From the NCBI GenBank assembly GCA_040616305.1, contig CP159918.1:62001-126000 (forward strand): DNA of 64,000 bases. The letters run 5' to 3'. Every line of letters starts with the position of its first letter. The first letter of the stretch is position 1. Shown here in pieces: positions 7,524 through 15,718 of this stretch. This DNA is from UBA1876 sp003446665 (lineage in GTDB: Bacteria; Synergistota; Synergistia; Synergistales; Thermovirgaceae). Below the pieces are notes generated by a model. That model was not told the origin of the DNA. It searched no databases and saw only the letters and a program-made list of their open reading frames with translations. The position numbers were made by a program, and so were the translations under genes.

Positions 7524-9419
7524 ATCCGACGCAGGGCTTTTTGTGTCTTTTTTGTGTTTATCACGTTTCTTTTCGCTTCCTCCGCCTGGTGTGCGCAGGT
7601 GGTCCGTGTCGGCGTATACGAGGATCCGCCCCTGGTTTTCACCGATGAGGAAGGTCGATATCAAGGCGTCTACGTTGACGTGCTCGAGGCGATTGCAGAA
7701 AAAAACGGCTGGACCCTCCGCTTCGTCCCTGGTACGTTCGAGGAGGGGCTAAAACGGCTCGAACGTGGCGAAATCGACGTAATGACCTCCATCGCCTGGT
7801 CCAGGGAAAGGGCAAATCGTTTCGATTTCACGACCAAGACCGTAATTTCGAGCTGGGGCGTAGTTTACACGAGGGGAACCCTTCCCATCACCTCGATTTT
7901 TGACCTTGCGGGGCGCGTTGTGGCCGTCGAGCGCGCCGACATATACGGCGAGGAATTCAGGAATCTCGTAGAGAATTTCGGCATCGACTGCGAGTTCATA
8001 GAAAAAGACACAATCGAGGATGTCTTTCGCGCCATGAATTCGGGGGATGCCGACGCCGGAGTGGTAAACCGCATCTTCTCCGCCAGGTATGAAGGTCTTT
8101 ACAACGTTCACAATACCGGTTTCGTCTTCAGCCCTGTGGATTTGCGGTTTGCCGTTCCAAAAGGACAAAACCGCGTTATCCTGCAGATACTGGATTTTCA
8201 CCTTTCCGAGATGCACCGTGAGCCCGATTCCGTCCTGAAAATGTCAGTAACCAGATGGGTAGGGGGCGCAACAGTAAAGGAGGTAGTGCCTCCTTACCTG
8301 GTTTGGGGAGGTATCCTTCTGGCCCTGGCGGCCGTGGTTTTGGCCGTTGCTGGTTTTAGGCTGAGGAGAAAAGTACACCGCGGATCCGTGGAACTTTCGA
8401 AAAGCAAGGAGGAGCTGATCCGTGAAAAAGCCTTTATGGAGCGGCTTTTTGAGGAAATCCCGGATGCCGTGGCCCTCGAGGACCCGGTCAACTTCGAGAT
8501 TTTTAGAATAAACGAAGGGTTCACGCGTGTTTTCGGCTATTCAACGGAAGAAGCGGTAGGGAAGACCCTTAATGATCTCATCGTCCCCTCAAAATACCTG
8601 GAAGAAGGGCGAGCCCTGGATGCGAAGGGGGCAAAGGGCGAAAAACTGTTCGCCGAGACGGTCAGGAAAAGAAAAGACGGCACCCCTGTAGACGTAATTC
8701 TGTCCGCCGTTCCCGTTGAGATTGAAGGTAAGCTCATCGCTATCTATTCGATCTATAGGGACGTTACAAAACTAAAAAACGTGGAACGCGACCTTTTGGT
8801 AAGCCGCAATGCCGCACGGGAGAATTACATAAGGATGGAACGGACCTGGGAGCAGACCGTTGCGGTCCTTTCATCCCTGGCGGAATTGCGTGATCCTTAC
8901 ACTGCGGGGCACCAGCGGCGTGTGGCCGAACTGGCCGCGGCCATCGCGCGGGAACTAAGGTTCAGGAGGGAAAAGATCAAGGTCATTAAACTGGCGGCAG
9001 AGCTTCACGACATAGGGAAGATAAACGTTCCGGCCGAGATTCTGAGCAAACCCGGCGTATTGAGCGAACTGGAGATGGACATCATCAGGACCCACGCACG
9101 AAAAGGTTACGAGATCTTAAAAGATATCGACATGCCCTGGAATCTGGCGGAAATAATACTACAGCACCAAGAACGAATGGACGGGTCGGGTTACCCCGAG
9201 GGCCTCAAGGGCGATCAGATATGCCCCGAAGCGCGCATCATCACTGTGGCCGACGTGGTGGAAGCCATGTCCTTTCATCGTCCCTACCGCCCAGCCAGGG
9301 GGATCGAGTTGGCCTTGGAGGAGATCGAAAGCCACAGCGGAACCCTTTACGACCCTGCTGCCGTCAGAGCCTGCCTTGTCCTTTTCAGGGAGAAGGGGTT
9401 TCGGTTTTCTGAAACATAA
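7524..9419 (+). CDS. Periplasmic-sensor PAS HD-GYP cyclic-di-GMP phosphodiesterase, probable ATC start
   Basis: Layout: signal peptide, type-3 solute-binding sensor domain (about 26-245), one membrane helix (YLVWGGILLALAAVVLAVAG), a PAS domain (about 300-415) and an HD-GYP domain (about 450-631). The latter shows ELHDIGKINVP and HQERMDGSGYPEG, the metal-binding and GYP motifs of cyclic-di-GMP phosphodiesterases. The sensor resembles amino-acid-binding proteins. The start is odd: the only codon correctly spaced from AGGAGGGG (7511-7518) is ATC at 7524, directly after an in-frame TAG. It gives a perfect signal peptide beginning MRRRAFCVFFV. The nearest standard start, GTG at 7554, has no ribosome site and would remove the basic n-region. 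Confidence 0.88.
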   Translation: MRRRAFCVFFVFITFLFASSAWCAQVVRVGVYEDPPLVFTDEEGRYQGVYVDVLEAIAEKNGWTLRFVPGTFEEGLKRLERGEIDVMTSIAWSRERANRFDFTTKTVISSWGVVYTRGTLPITSIFDLAGRVVAVERADIYGEEFRNLVENFGIDCEFIEKDTIEDVFRAMNSGDADAGVVNRIFSARYEGLYNVHNTGFVFSPVDLRFAVPKGQNRVILQILDFHLSEMHREPDSVLKMSVTRWVGGATVKEVVPPYLVWGGILLALAAVVLAVAGFRLRRKVHRGSVELSKSKEELIREKAFMERLFEEIPDAVALEDPVNFEIFRINEGFTRVFGYSTEEAVGKTLNDLIVPSKYLEEGRALDAKGAKGEKLFAETVRKRKDGTPVDVILSAVPVEIEGKLIAIYSIYRDVTKLKNVERDLLVSRNAARENYIRMERTWEQTVAVLSSLAELRDPYTAGHQRRVAELAAAIARELRFRREKIKVIKLAAELHDIGKINVPAEILSKPGVLSELEMDIIRTHARKGYEILKDIDMPWNLAEIILQHQERMDGSGYPEGLKGDQICPEARIITVADVVEAMSFHRPYRPARGIELALEEIESHSGTLYDPAAVRACLVLFREKGFRFSET

Positions 9420-9506
9420 CGTCGGGCCACAGATTCAATTTTAATTCGTTATTTGGAAAGTTACGGTCTGTGGCCCGATGAAAAACCCTTGTTTGAACAA
9501 AGCAGT
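9420..9506 (-). repeat. Structured repeat type B, copy 1
   Basis: An 87-bp unit identical to 9591-9677. A 12-bp stem (TCGGGCCACAGA at 9422-9433 with TCTGTGGCCCGA at 9467-9478) closes a 33-nt loop. Read on the minus strand, the loop carries AAATAACGAA and the stem is preceded by a T-rich stretch ending TTTTTCAT, as in the other structured repeats of this window. It begins directly after the HD-GYP stop codon, so it may also stabilise or terminate that transcript. Confidence 0.85.
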
Positions 9507-9546
9507 CTGTCTTTTAAAACCGGAAAACCTGAAAGCAAAAGAAAAA

Positions 9547-9585
9547 ACGCACGGACTGAAGCCCGTGCGTGGCCGGGAGCCGGCC
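9547..9585. repeat. Pair of small hairpins between the type B copies
   Basis: ACGCACGG (9547-9554) pairs with CCGTGCGT (9563-9570) around ACTGAAGC; then GGCCGG/CCGGCC (9571-9585). The first hairpin is the same kind as the CACGGACTTCAGTCCGTG hairpin that begins each type A unit at 18.3 kb, in inverse orientation. Confidence 0.7.
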
Positions 9586-9590
9586 TGTGA

Positions 9591-9677
9591 CGTCGGGCCA
9601 CAGATTCAATTTTAATTCGTTATTTGGAAAGTTACGGTCTGTGGCCCGATGAAAAACCCTTGTTTGAACAAAGCAGT
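9591..9677 (-). repeat. Structured repeat type B, copy 2
   Basis: Identical to 9420-9506 over 87 bp, including both 12-nt stem arms and the 33-nt loop. Exact identity means recent duplication or active homogenisation. Confidence 0.85.
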
Positions 9678-9727
9678 AATGTTGCATACTTTCTGCAAAG
9701 CGGCGTGTAGACGGCAGACTGCGTATG

Positions 9728-9835
9728 GTTTTTGGGTTTTGTTATTGGGAACGGACTAACGTCACGAGCATGATGTTTATCGCTCCCCAGGGCAGCTGAA
9801 TTCATGGAACGCCAGGATTTTGGTCTTGGGGAGCG
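9728..9835 (+). repeat. Structured repeat type D, copy 1
   Basis: A 108-bp unit. The T-rich leader GTTTTTGGGTTTTGTTATTG and GGAACGGAC run into CGCTCCCCA (9781-9789), which pairs with TGGGGAGCG (9827-9835) over a loop containing GGAACGCCAGGA. It is near-identical to 9865-9972. Confidence 0.85.
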
Positions 9836-9864
9836 CGCCCGGTATCACCGGGGCGGTTCAATTT

Positions 9865-9972
9865 GTTTTTGGGTTTTGTTATTGGGAACTGACTAACGTC
9901 ACGAGCATGATTTTTATCGCTCCCCAAGGCAGCTGAATTCAGTGAACGCCAGGACTTTGGTCTTGGGGAGCG
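9865..9972 (+). repeat. Structured repeat type D, copy 2
   Basis: Second 108-bp copy with a few substitutions. The stem lengthens to CGCTCCCCAA (9918-9927) with TTGGGGAGCG (9963-9972), where copy 1 has a G-U pair. Between the copies lies a GC hairpin (CGCCCGGTATCACCGGGGCG, 9836-9856 region). Confidence 0.85.
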
Positions 9973-9978
9973 ATGCCC

Positions 9979-10006
9979 TTGTACGGGAAGAATAGAATGC
10001 TATAAT
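9979..10006 (+). promoter_or_regulatory. Extended -10 promoter for the baeRF gene
   Basis: TTGTAC (9979-9984), 16-bp spacer, then a perfect TATAAT (10001-10006) preceded by TGC (extended -10). It lies just after the last type D repeat and implies a leader of about 175 nt. Confidence 0.7.
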
Positions 10007-10135
10007 TTACCCAAACGGTGTGTTACCTTGGTTAGCAACGGGAAGTGGATTCAAAAGACTCGAAGTGCAAGCGGAGGGTCGGTATGGAAGGATTTGTTTC
10101 CCGCGTGAAGTGAAAGCCTTAATAAGAGAACCATA

Positions 10136-10162
10136 ACAGGGGAGGATGACATCCTCCCCTGT
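10136..10162. promoter_or_regulatory. Perfect 27-bp palindrome just upstream of the baeRF ribosome site
   Basis: Two 13-nt arms (ACAGGGGAGGATG and CATCCTCCCCTGT) around a single A at 10149. No T run follows, so it is not a standard terminator. It ends nine bases before the AAAGGAGG ribosome site (10171-10178) and itself contains a Shine-Dalgarno-like GGGGAGGA locked in the stem. It could be an operator or an mRNA switch. Confidence 0.6.
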
Positions 10163-10186
10163 GTGATCACAAAGGAGGCGTTGTCA

Positions 10187-11305
10187 ATGAACGTATTCAC
10201 CAGGGACGAAGTATTCGCTCTGACGGAGCACACCGAAAGTCCAGCCATTTCGCTTTACATGACCAACCCGGCACCTCCGGACCCCAAAAAGAGCCAGATA
10301 CACTTCAAGACCCTTCTCAAGGAAGCGGAAGAACGGCTTGAAAATTCAACCTTGCGGCCACAGAAGAAAAAGGCCCTTCTTGAGCCGGCTCGTGCGCTTC
10401 TTGCGGATTCCATGTTCTGGGAGCGCCAGTCAACCGGGCTCGCAGTATTTCTTGCTCCTGAGTTCTCCAGGATCTATCTTCTGCCCATTAAGGTACCCGA
10501 CATGGTTATGTTTTCGGGGCATTTCCATATCAAGCCTTTGCTTTCCCTTCTGAGCGGGGATGAAGAGTTCTACGTGCTCGGGTTGAGCCAGAAAAGAATC
10601 CGGCTTTTGCTTTGCACGAGAAACAGCGTCAAAGAGCTGGAACCCGAAGGTGTCCCCGAGAACATAGCCGAAGCCCTGCAATACGAACCCCTCGAAAAAC
10701 AGGGTCAGTTCGGGGGCTCGGCTTCCGGCCAGTTTCACGCTCACGGGGCAGGCGACGAGGATTTCAAGGACAATATTTTCCGGTTCTTCAGGAAGGTGGA
10801 TGAAGGACTCAAGGACATCCTTAAAGGCGACAGGCCCCTCGTCCTGGCAGGTGTTTCGTATATTCTCTCGATTTACAGGGAGGCCAACACCTATCCTCGC
10901 CTGGCGGAAGATGCGATAGAAGGCAACCCCGACAATCTGGGAGCTTTGGACCTTCAAAAGAGAGCCCGAGAAATCGTGGAGCCCCTTTTCGAGAAAGCAA
11001 AGCAGGAAGCGGCTGAGCGCTATGGGCACCTTCAGGGGACCGGAAAGGCGTCTAACCGACTTGAAGAAGTGGTGCCTGCGGCGGTTTCGGGGCGGGTTGA
11101 AACTCTTTTTGTCCCCCTAGGGCGGCAGGTTATGGGGCGTTTCGACGAGAGCACTAACAGTGTCGAAATAAACGAAGAAGCCGGAGAGCGCGATCTTCTC
11201 GACCTTGCCGCCGTCGGGACGATCCGAAACGGAGGCACGGTCTATACCGTAGATGCCGACAAGGTCCCAGGCGGTGGTGACGTGGCGGCCATATTCAGGT
11301 ACTAG
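10187..11305 (+). CDS. Bacterial archaeo-eukaryotic release-factor-like protein (baeRF family)
   Basis: 372 residues. The order of segments (SLYMTNPAPPDPKKSQIHFK; GLAVFLAPE; FYVLGLSQKRIRLLL; PLVLAGVSYILSIYREANTYP; GNPDNL) matches the bacterial eRF1-like baeRF proteins, which are proposed to act on stalled ribosomes or in translation stress. I see no GGQ motif. The ATG at 10187 has an excellent AAAGGAGG eight bases upstream; an earlier in-frame ATG at 10163 lacks one. Long leader with a strong palindrome; single-gene unit. The exact function is unproven. Confidence 0.72.
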   Translation: MNVFTRDEVFALTEHTESPAISLYMTNPAPPDPKKSQIHFKTLLKEAEERLENSTLRPQKKKALLEPARALLADSMFWERQSTGLAVFLAPEFSRIYLLPIKVPDMVMFSGHFHIKPLLSLLSGDEEFYVLGLSQKRIRLLLCTRNSVKELEPEGVPENIAEALQYEPLEKQGQFGGSASGQFHAHGAGDEDFKDNIFRFFRKVDEGLKDILKGDRPLVLAGVSYILSIYREANTYPRLAEDAIEGNPDNLGALDLQKRAREIVEPLFEKAKQEAAERYGHLQGTGKASNRLEEVVPAAVSGRVETLFVPLGRQVMGRFDESTNSVEINEEAGERDLLDLAAVGTIRNGGTVYTVDADKVPGGGDVAAIFRY

Positions 11306-11390
11306 ATGGAAAGGATGAAGGGGTTTTTGTCCGGTGCGCAAGTATACAATACAGTAAATTTAGACTATTTTCGGAATTTTCACACATATA

Positions 11391-11418
11391 TTGACAATAG
11401 AAAAAAAGATGATATCGT
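11391..11418 (+). promoter_or_regulatory. Promoter of the 41-codon gene
   Basis: TTGACA (11391-11396), 16-bp spacer, TATCGT (11413-11418). The -35 is perfect, the -10 moderate. It lies about 65 bp upstream of the small gene. Confidence 0.5.
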
Positions 11419-11482
11419 TGCCTTTGGCGACAGACAAGTTATTTTTGTAACGGACAGGTTGAACCAAAATGGAGGTATAACC

Positions 11483-11608
11483 ATGGCACGATATCAAAAA
11501 GAAGCGAGTAGCGCAGCCAGGGATGTTTTGGGGACTTTTGCGTTTGCCGCTTCCACCATTACAGGCGCGACCTACGGTATCGCAAAAGTCATGATGCAGT
11601 ATCTTTAA
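11483..11608 (+). CDS. Small hydrophobic protein, 41 residues, unknown function
   Basis: ATG at 11483 sits six bases after GGAGGT. The product starts MARYQKEASSAARDVLGTFA and continues with an Ala/Thr/Gly-rich hydrophobic stretch ending in KVMMQYL. It could be one membrane helix with a basic-amphipathic N-terminus. It has its own promoter, ribosome site and strong terminator, so it is a complete transcription unit. I do not recognise a family. A small membrane or stress peptide is possible, but no toxin-antitoxin partner is visible. Confidence 0.6.
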   Translation: MARYQKEASSAARDVLGTFAFAASTITGATYGIAKVMMQYL

Positions 11609-11651
11609 ATCTTGCTTCTCCTTTCTCTCCTTTCTTGTTTCACAGATAGAT

Positions 11652-11688
11652 GACGGCCCCGGATAATCCGGGGCCGTCCGTCGTTTTT
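11652..11688 (+). terminator. Intrinsic terminator
   Basis: A 12-bp GC-rich stem (GACGGCCCCGGA/TCCGGGGCCGTC) followed by CGTCGTTTTT. It ends the transcript of the 41-codon gene. Confidence 0.85.
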
Positions 11689-11729
11689 GGGGTACACTAC
11701 GCATAACCTTTATCGGGGGGTGCAAGTCG

Positions 11730-12290
11730 GTGACTCATCGCTGCCTTTGGGCCGAGGCCCATCCGCTTCTTCTGGAATATCACGATAATGAATGGGGAGT
11801 TCCGGTGCATGACGACCTGAAGCTTTTCGAGTTCCTTATCCTCGAGGGATTCCAGGCGGGGTTGAGCTGGCTCACCATACTGAAAAAAAGGCAAAGCTTT
11901 CGTGAAGCCCTGGAAGGTTTCGACGCCGAAAAACTCGCTCGCTGGGGCGAAGCGGAGATAACCTGTGCTATGAGAAACGAAAAAATCATAAAAAACCGCA
12001 GAAAACTGGAAGCTGCCGTAGCTAACGCCAGGGCCTTTTTGAAAGTGAGTGAATCTTTTGGATCTTTCTCGGAATACATGTGGGGCTTTGTGGAAGGCAA
12101 ACCTGTAAAAAACGCATGGAATGACCCTTCGCTTATCCCCGCGGAGACGCCGTTTTCCCGAAACATCAGCAAAGACTTGAAAAGGCGCGGTTTCCGCTTC
12201 GTCGGGCCTGTAGTCATCTACAGCCACATGCAGGCCGTCGGGATGGTCAATGACCACCTGGTGGACTGCTTCCGCTACGGCGAGGTTTGA
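11730..12290 (+). CDS. tag: DNA-3-methyladenine glycosylase I
   Basis: 186 residues. The Tag family removes 3-methyladenine from alkylated DNA. The zinc-snap residues are in place: Cys in MTHRCLW, His in EYHDNEWG, and the C-terminal His and Cys in MVNDHLVDCFRY. The catalytic-pocket segment LILEGFQAGLSWLTIL is typical. The start is GTG at 11730, behind a G-rich ribosome site. It converges with the YgiQ gene, leaving only 10 bp between the two stop codons. Confidence 0.95.
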   Translation: MTHRCLWAEAHPLLLEYHDNEWGVPVHDDLKLFEFLILEGFQAGLSWLTILKKRQSFREALEGFDAEKLARWGEAEITCAMRNEKIIKNRRKLEAAVANARAFLKVSESFGSFSEYMWGFVEGKPVKNAWNDPSLIPAETPFSRNISKDLKRRGFRFVGPVVIYSHMQAVGMVNDHLVDCFRYGEV

Positions 12291-12300
12291 CGGTTTATGG

Positions 12301-14211
12301 TTAGCTTCTTCTTCTTCTTCGCCCGCGACCTTTAGCGGGGCCCCTGGAGCGTTTTGTCCCCTTTTTGCCTTCCTCTTTGCCGACAGAGACAACCGGCCTT
12401 ATCAGGCATTGAGGTCCGTTACCGATGAGGTCCGTCCGGCCTTCAAGGCGAAGGGCCTGCTCCACCAGGCGGCGGTTTTTGGGGTTGCGGTACTGGAGCA
12501 GTGCACGCTGCATGGCTTTTTCGCGCGGGGTTTTGGGGACGTAGACCGGTTCCATCGTAAGGGGGTCCAGTTCCGTCCAGTACATACAGGTGGAAAGTGT
12601 CCCCGGAGTGGGGATGAAATCCTGGACCTGCTCTGGCTGGTAGCGGATGTCCCTGAGAAATTCGGCCAGCTCGATGGCATCCTTAAGGGTGCTCCCGGGG
12701 TGGCTGGACATCAGGTAGGGCACCAGAAACTGCTTTTTGCCCGCCTTTTTGTTGGCCTCTTCGAACTTCTTTTTGAATTTAATAAATGTTTCCCTGTCGC
12801 TTTTGCGCATCCGGTCGGTCACGTTTTTCGAAATGTGCTCCGGAGCGACTTTGAGCTGGCCGCTCACGTGGTGAGTCACCAGCTCTGAAAGAAAAGCGTC
12901 GCAGCCGCCGTCGGCCAGAAGGTAGTCGTAGCGGATACCCGAGCGGACGAAAACCTTTTTCACACCAGGTAACGACCGGACACTCTTCAGGACCTCGAGA
13001 CAGGATCCATGTTCCGTCTTGAGTCTCGGGCAGGGTGTCGGCCAAAGACATTGACGGTCTTTGCAGGAAGTTCCCTTTTCCTGCAGAGAACAGGCCTTCG
13101 AGTGGAAATTCGCGGTGGGCCCGCCCACGTCGTGGATATAGCCTTTGAAATCCGCCAGATCCGTCAAAAGGCGTGCCTCCCTGATGATCGACGCGAGGCT
13201 TCTCGGCTGGATTATGCGTCCCTGGTGGGATGCGAGGGCGCAGAAGGCGCAGCCGCCGAAGCATCCCCTGTGGGCGGTGATGCTGAATTTTACCTCTTCA
13301 AGAGCCGGTACGCCCCCTTCAGCTTCGTAGGAAGGGTGCCAGTTCCTGGTATAGGGGAGCTCATAGACGGCATCCAGATCCTCGGGTTTCATCGGTAACG
13401 CTGGAGGGTTTTGGACCATCCAGCGCGTTCCGACCTTCTGCGCCACTGGTCGCCCCCTGCCGGGATCCTGTTCCCCTTCAGCCAGAGCGAAAGTCTCCGC
13501 GAAGGCTCTCTTGTCCGATGCGGTTTCCTCGAAGGAGGGAAGCTCCACCACATCGGGAAGGTCCGAAAGGTCGCGCGTCATGAAGCAGGTGCCCCTTACG
13601 TTGGTGATGTTTTGGACCTCATCCCCGGCCTCGAGTCTTTTGGCTATCTCCAGGATCGGAGATTCTCCCATGCCCCATACCAGAAGGTCCGCCCTGCTGT
13701 CCGCCAGGATGGGCCGTCGGATGTCGTCCGACCAATAGTCGTAATGGGCAAACCGGCGTAGGCTCGCCTCGATCCCCCCTATGATAAGGGGAGTGTCCTT
13801 CCAGAGGCTCCTTGCGAGATTGCAATAGACAATGATAGCCCTGTCCGGGCGCCGCCCTCCGACAGCGCCCGGCGAGTACCGGTCCCGGCGCCTCGGCTTT
13901 TTCGCCGCTGTATAGTTGGAAAGCATGCTGTCCAGGTTTCCGGCCGAGACTAAAACGGCCAGGCGGGGCTTTCCCATCACGGCTATGCTCCCGGCGTTCC
14001 TCCAGTCGGGCTGTGCAATGATCCCCACGCGGTAGCCCGCCGATTCAAGCACCCGAGAGATAACGGCATGAGCGAAGCTCGGGTGGTCAACGTAGGCGTC
14101 GCCGGTGATGAATAAAAAGTCGAGCCGGTCCCAGCCGCGGTGCCTCATATCGTCGCGGTTTACGGGAAGAAATTTATCTTTGTTGTGAGGCTCTTGAATG
14201 CCCTTTTTCAT
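12301..14211 (-). CDS. YgiQ-family radical SAM protein
   Basis: 636 residues. An N-terminal cobalamin-binding-like region (LDFLFITGDAYVDHPSFAHAV) is followed by the radical SAM cluster motif CFGGCAFC in ITAHRGCFGGCAFCALASHQ. The middle and end (PEHISKNVTDRMRKS; PYLMSSHPGSTLKDAIELAE; DFIPTPGTLSTCMYWT) match the YgiQ family with its DUF3362 tail. The substrate is unknown. The ATG at 14211 has CAGGTGA eight bases upstream and is better than the GTG at 14223. The C-terminus is an Arg/Lys-rich tail. Confidence 0.93.
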   Translation of the reverse strand: MKKGIQEPHNKDKFLPVNRDDMRHRGWDRLDFLFITGDAYVDHPSFAHAVISRVLESAGYRVGIIAQPDWRNAGSIAVMGKPRLAVLVSAGNLDSMLSNYTAAKKPRRRDRYSPGAVGGRRPDRAIIVYCNLARSLWKDTPLIIGGIEASLRRFAHYDYWSDDIRRPILADSRADLLVWGMGESPILEIAKRLEAGDEVQNITNVRGTCFMTRDLSDLPDVVELPSFEETASDKRAFAETFALAEGEQDPGRGRPVAQKVGTRWMVQNPPALPMKPEDLDAVYELPYTRNWHPSYEAEGGVPALEEVKFSITAHRGCFGGCAFCALASHQGRIIQPRSLASIIREARLLTDLADFKGYIHDVGGPTANFHSKACSLQEKGTSCKDRQCLWPTPCPRLKTEHGSCLEVLKSVRSLPGVKKVFVRSGIRYDYLLADGGCDAFLSELVTHHVSGQLKVAPEHISKNVTDRMRKSDRETFIKFKKKFEEANKKAGKKQFLVPYLMSSHPGSTLKDAIELAEFLRDIRYQPEQVQDFIPTPGTLSTCMYWTELDPLTMEPVYVPKTPREKAMQRALLQYRNPKNRRLVEQALRLEGRTDLIGNGPQCLIRPVVSVGKEEGKKGTKRSRGPAKGRGRRRRRS

Positions 14212-14490
14212 ACCGGAATTCACCTGCGTTTTCGTTTTTACGGCTCATTCCCGCCGGTGGAAATCAATTCTCCCAGAAAGAGGATGTTTCGGCAATTTAT
14301 GGCGTAATTCGCCGTTTTAAAAAAACAGAATTTCAAATTTTGTACTACGAATCAAAATTGTTGAGATTGAGGTACTCCCTACTCACTGGGCCACTGGGTG
14401 GCGAAAATAAGGTGATCAATCCGGTGGTTTTATGAAACGTTTCCTGTTTCAAGGTGCCTTGTGCCCTTCAGTTACGTTGTTACCGGTTTC

Positions 14491-15374
14491 TCAGTAGTTG
14501 ATCAGTTCTTTTGTACCTTGACCCGAGTATACTTCTGAAGGCGTCATGTAGGCCAGACCCTGGTGGGGTCTTTCTTCGTTGTAGTGGATGAAGAACTCTC
14601 CAAGGTTCGTCCTTGCATCGTGCGGATTCCGGTACTCCTTCAGGTAGACCTCTTCATACTTGACGGTCCTCCACAGCCTTTCAACGAAGACATTGTCGAG
14701 TGTCCTGCCTCTACCGTCCATGCTGATATCAATTTCCTTGTCCTTCAGAACGTCGGTGAATTCTTTGCTCGTGTACTGGGAACCCTGGTCGGTATTGAAG
14801 ATCTCCGGCGTCCCGTACCTCTGAAAAGCCTCCTTCAGTGCGCTTGCGCAAAAGCTTGTATCCAGGGTATTGGACAGCTCCCAGGTCAGGACCCTGCGGC
14901 TGAACCAGTCCATGATGACCGTGAGATAAAGAAAGCCCTTGTTCATCCTGATGTAGGTGATATCCGAGCACCAGACCTGATTGGGTCTTGTTATGTCAAG
15001 AGATACGGGTAGATCTTGTGTTCAGGATTGTTCTTGCTGAGTCTGGGCTTCGGGTATATGGTTTCAACTCCCATGAGGCGAAGCAGTCTTCGAACCCTCT
15101 TTAAATTGACCCGGATCCCTTTTCTCTGAAGCCAGAACTTCATGCGTTTTACACCCCAGCTGGGGTGTTGCGTGTACTGCCTGTCCATAAGTTCCATCAA
15201 ATACAGGTTCTCACACGTTTCTTCGCCGTTCCCTTTCCTCTTGACGTAGATGCCGGAACGGTTGAGTCCCAAAAGCTCACATTGACGACGAATGGAGATT
15301 TTCCCTTCTCCGGTTTCCAGAGCATCTCTAAGCTTTGAAACGGATTTAACAGAGCTCCTCAGATTTTTTTTCAA
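14491..15374 (-). pseudogene. IS3-family transposase OrfB, frameshifted
   Basis: The N-terminal part (15374-14991: ISIRRQCELLGLNRSGIYV ... MGVETIYPKPRLSKNNPEHK) and the catalytic part (MNKGFLYLTVIMDWFSRRVL ... TDQGSQYTS ... FVERLWRTVKYEEVY) lie in different frames. The shift falls near 14990, where YPYLLT runs into a stop while another frame reads ITRPNQVWCSDITYIR. A small deletion has probably removed a few codons. The DDE residues are still recognisable. Confidence 0.85.
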
Positions 15375-15626
15375 CTAGTCGACCTCGTACTTGAGCTGGC
15401 CGATCTGGCGGTAAAGTTCCGATTCACGTTTCTTCAGGGCTTCGGTCTCGTTGTCTTTCTTCTTAGAGAAGATCTCCGGAAGGTTCTCGAGAAAGGTCTT
15501 CTTCCACTGGGTTATCTGGTTTGGATGAATGCCGTATTTCGTACCTATTTCCGCCAATGTGCCCTGTTCCCGAAGAGCTTCGAGAACTACCTTGGCCTTG
15601 AATGACGCATCATATCTCTTTCTCAT
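15375..15626 (-). CDS. IS3-family transposase OrfA (probably cut short by an amber codon)
   Basis: 83 residues, helix-turn-helix DNA-binding protein: MRKRYDASFKAKVVLEALRE, then GIHPNQITQWKK. It ends ...QIGQLKYEVD followed by TAG, and the same frame continues as LKKNLRSS. In related elements this place reads ...VDWLKKK, so the TAG looks like a mutated Trp codon (TGG to TAG). Confidence 0.85.
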   Translation of the reverse strand: MRKRYDASFKAKVVLEALREQGTLAEIGTKYGIHPNQITQWKKTFLENLPEIFSKKKDNETEALKKRESELYRQIGQLKYEVD

Positions 15627-15718
15627 GGCTGTTTCTGTTCCCTCCCCGAATTTGTTCCACCGGGTTATCCTATCACCTTAAACCCTGGTCCAGTTTCCGG
15701 GGAGTAGCTCAATCTTGA

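Larger units (their letters stand above)
14361..15718 (-). mobile_element. IS3-family insertion sequence, probably inactive
   Basis: About 1.36 kb. Imperfect terminal inverted repeats are visible: GAGATTGAGGTACTCCC at the left and AAGATTGAGCTACTCCCC on the complement at the right, with similarity continuing inward (ACTGGGCCA/ACTGGACCA; AAGGTGAT). I could not find a clear 3-4 bp target duplication. orfA and orfB are both present but damaged. Confidence 0.8.

Noticed and set aside
9420..9972. Ordinary Rho-independent terminators
   Set aside because: The stems have loops of 33-37 nt and lack T runs after the 3' arm in the direction of the upstream gene. Duplication and shared leaders point to a repeat family instead, though they may still affect transcript ends.
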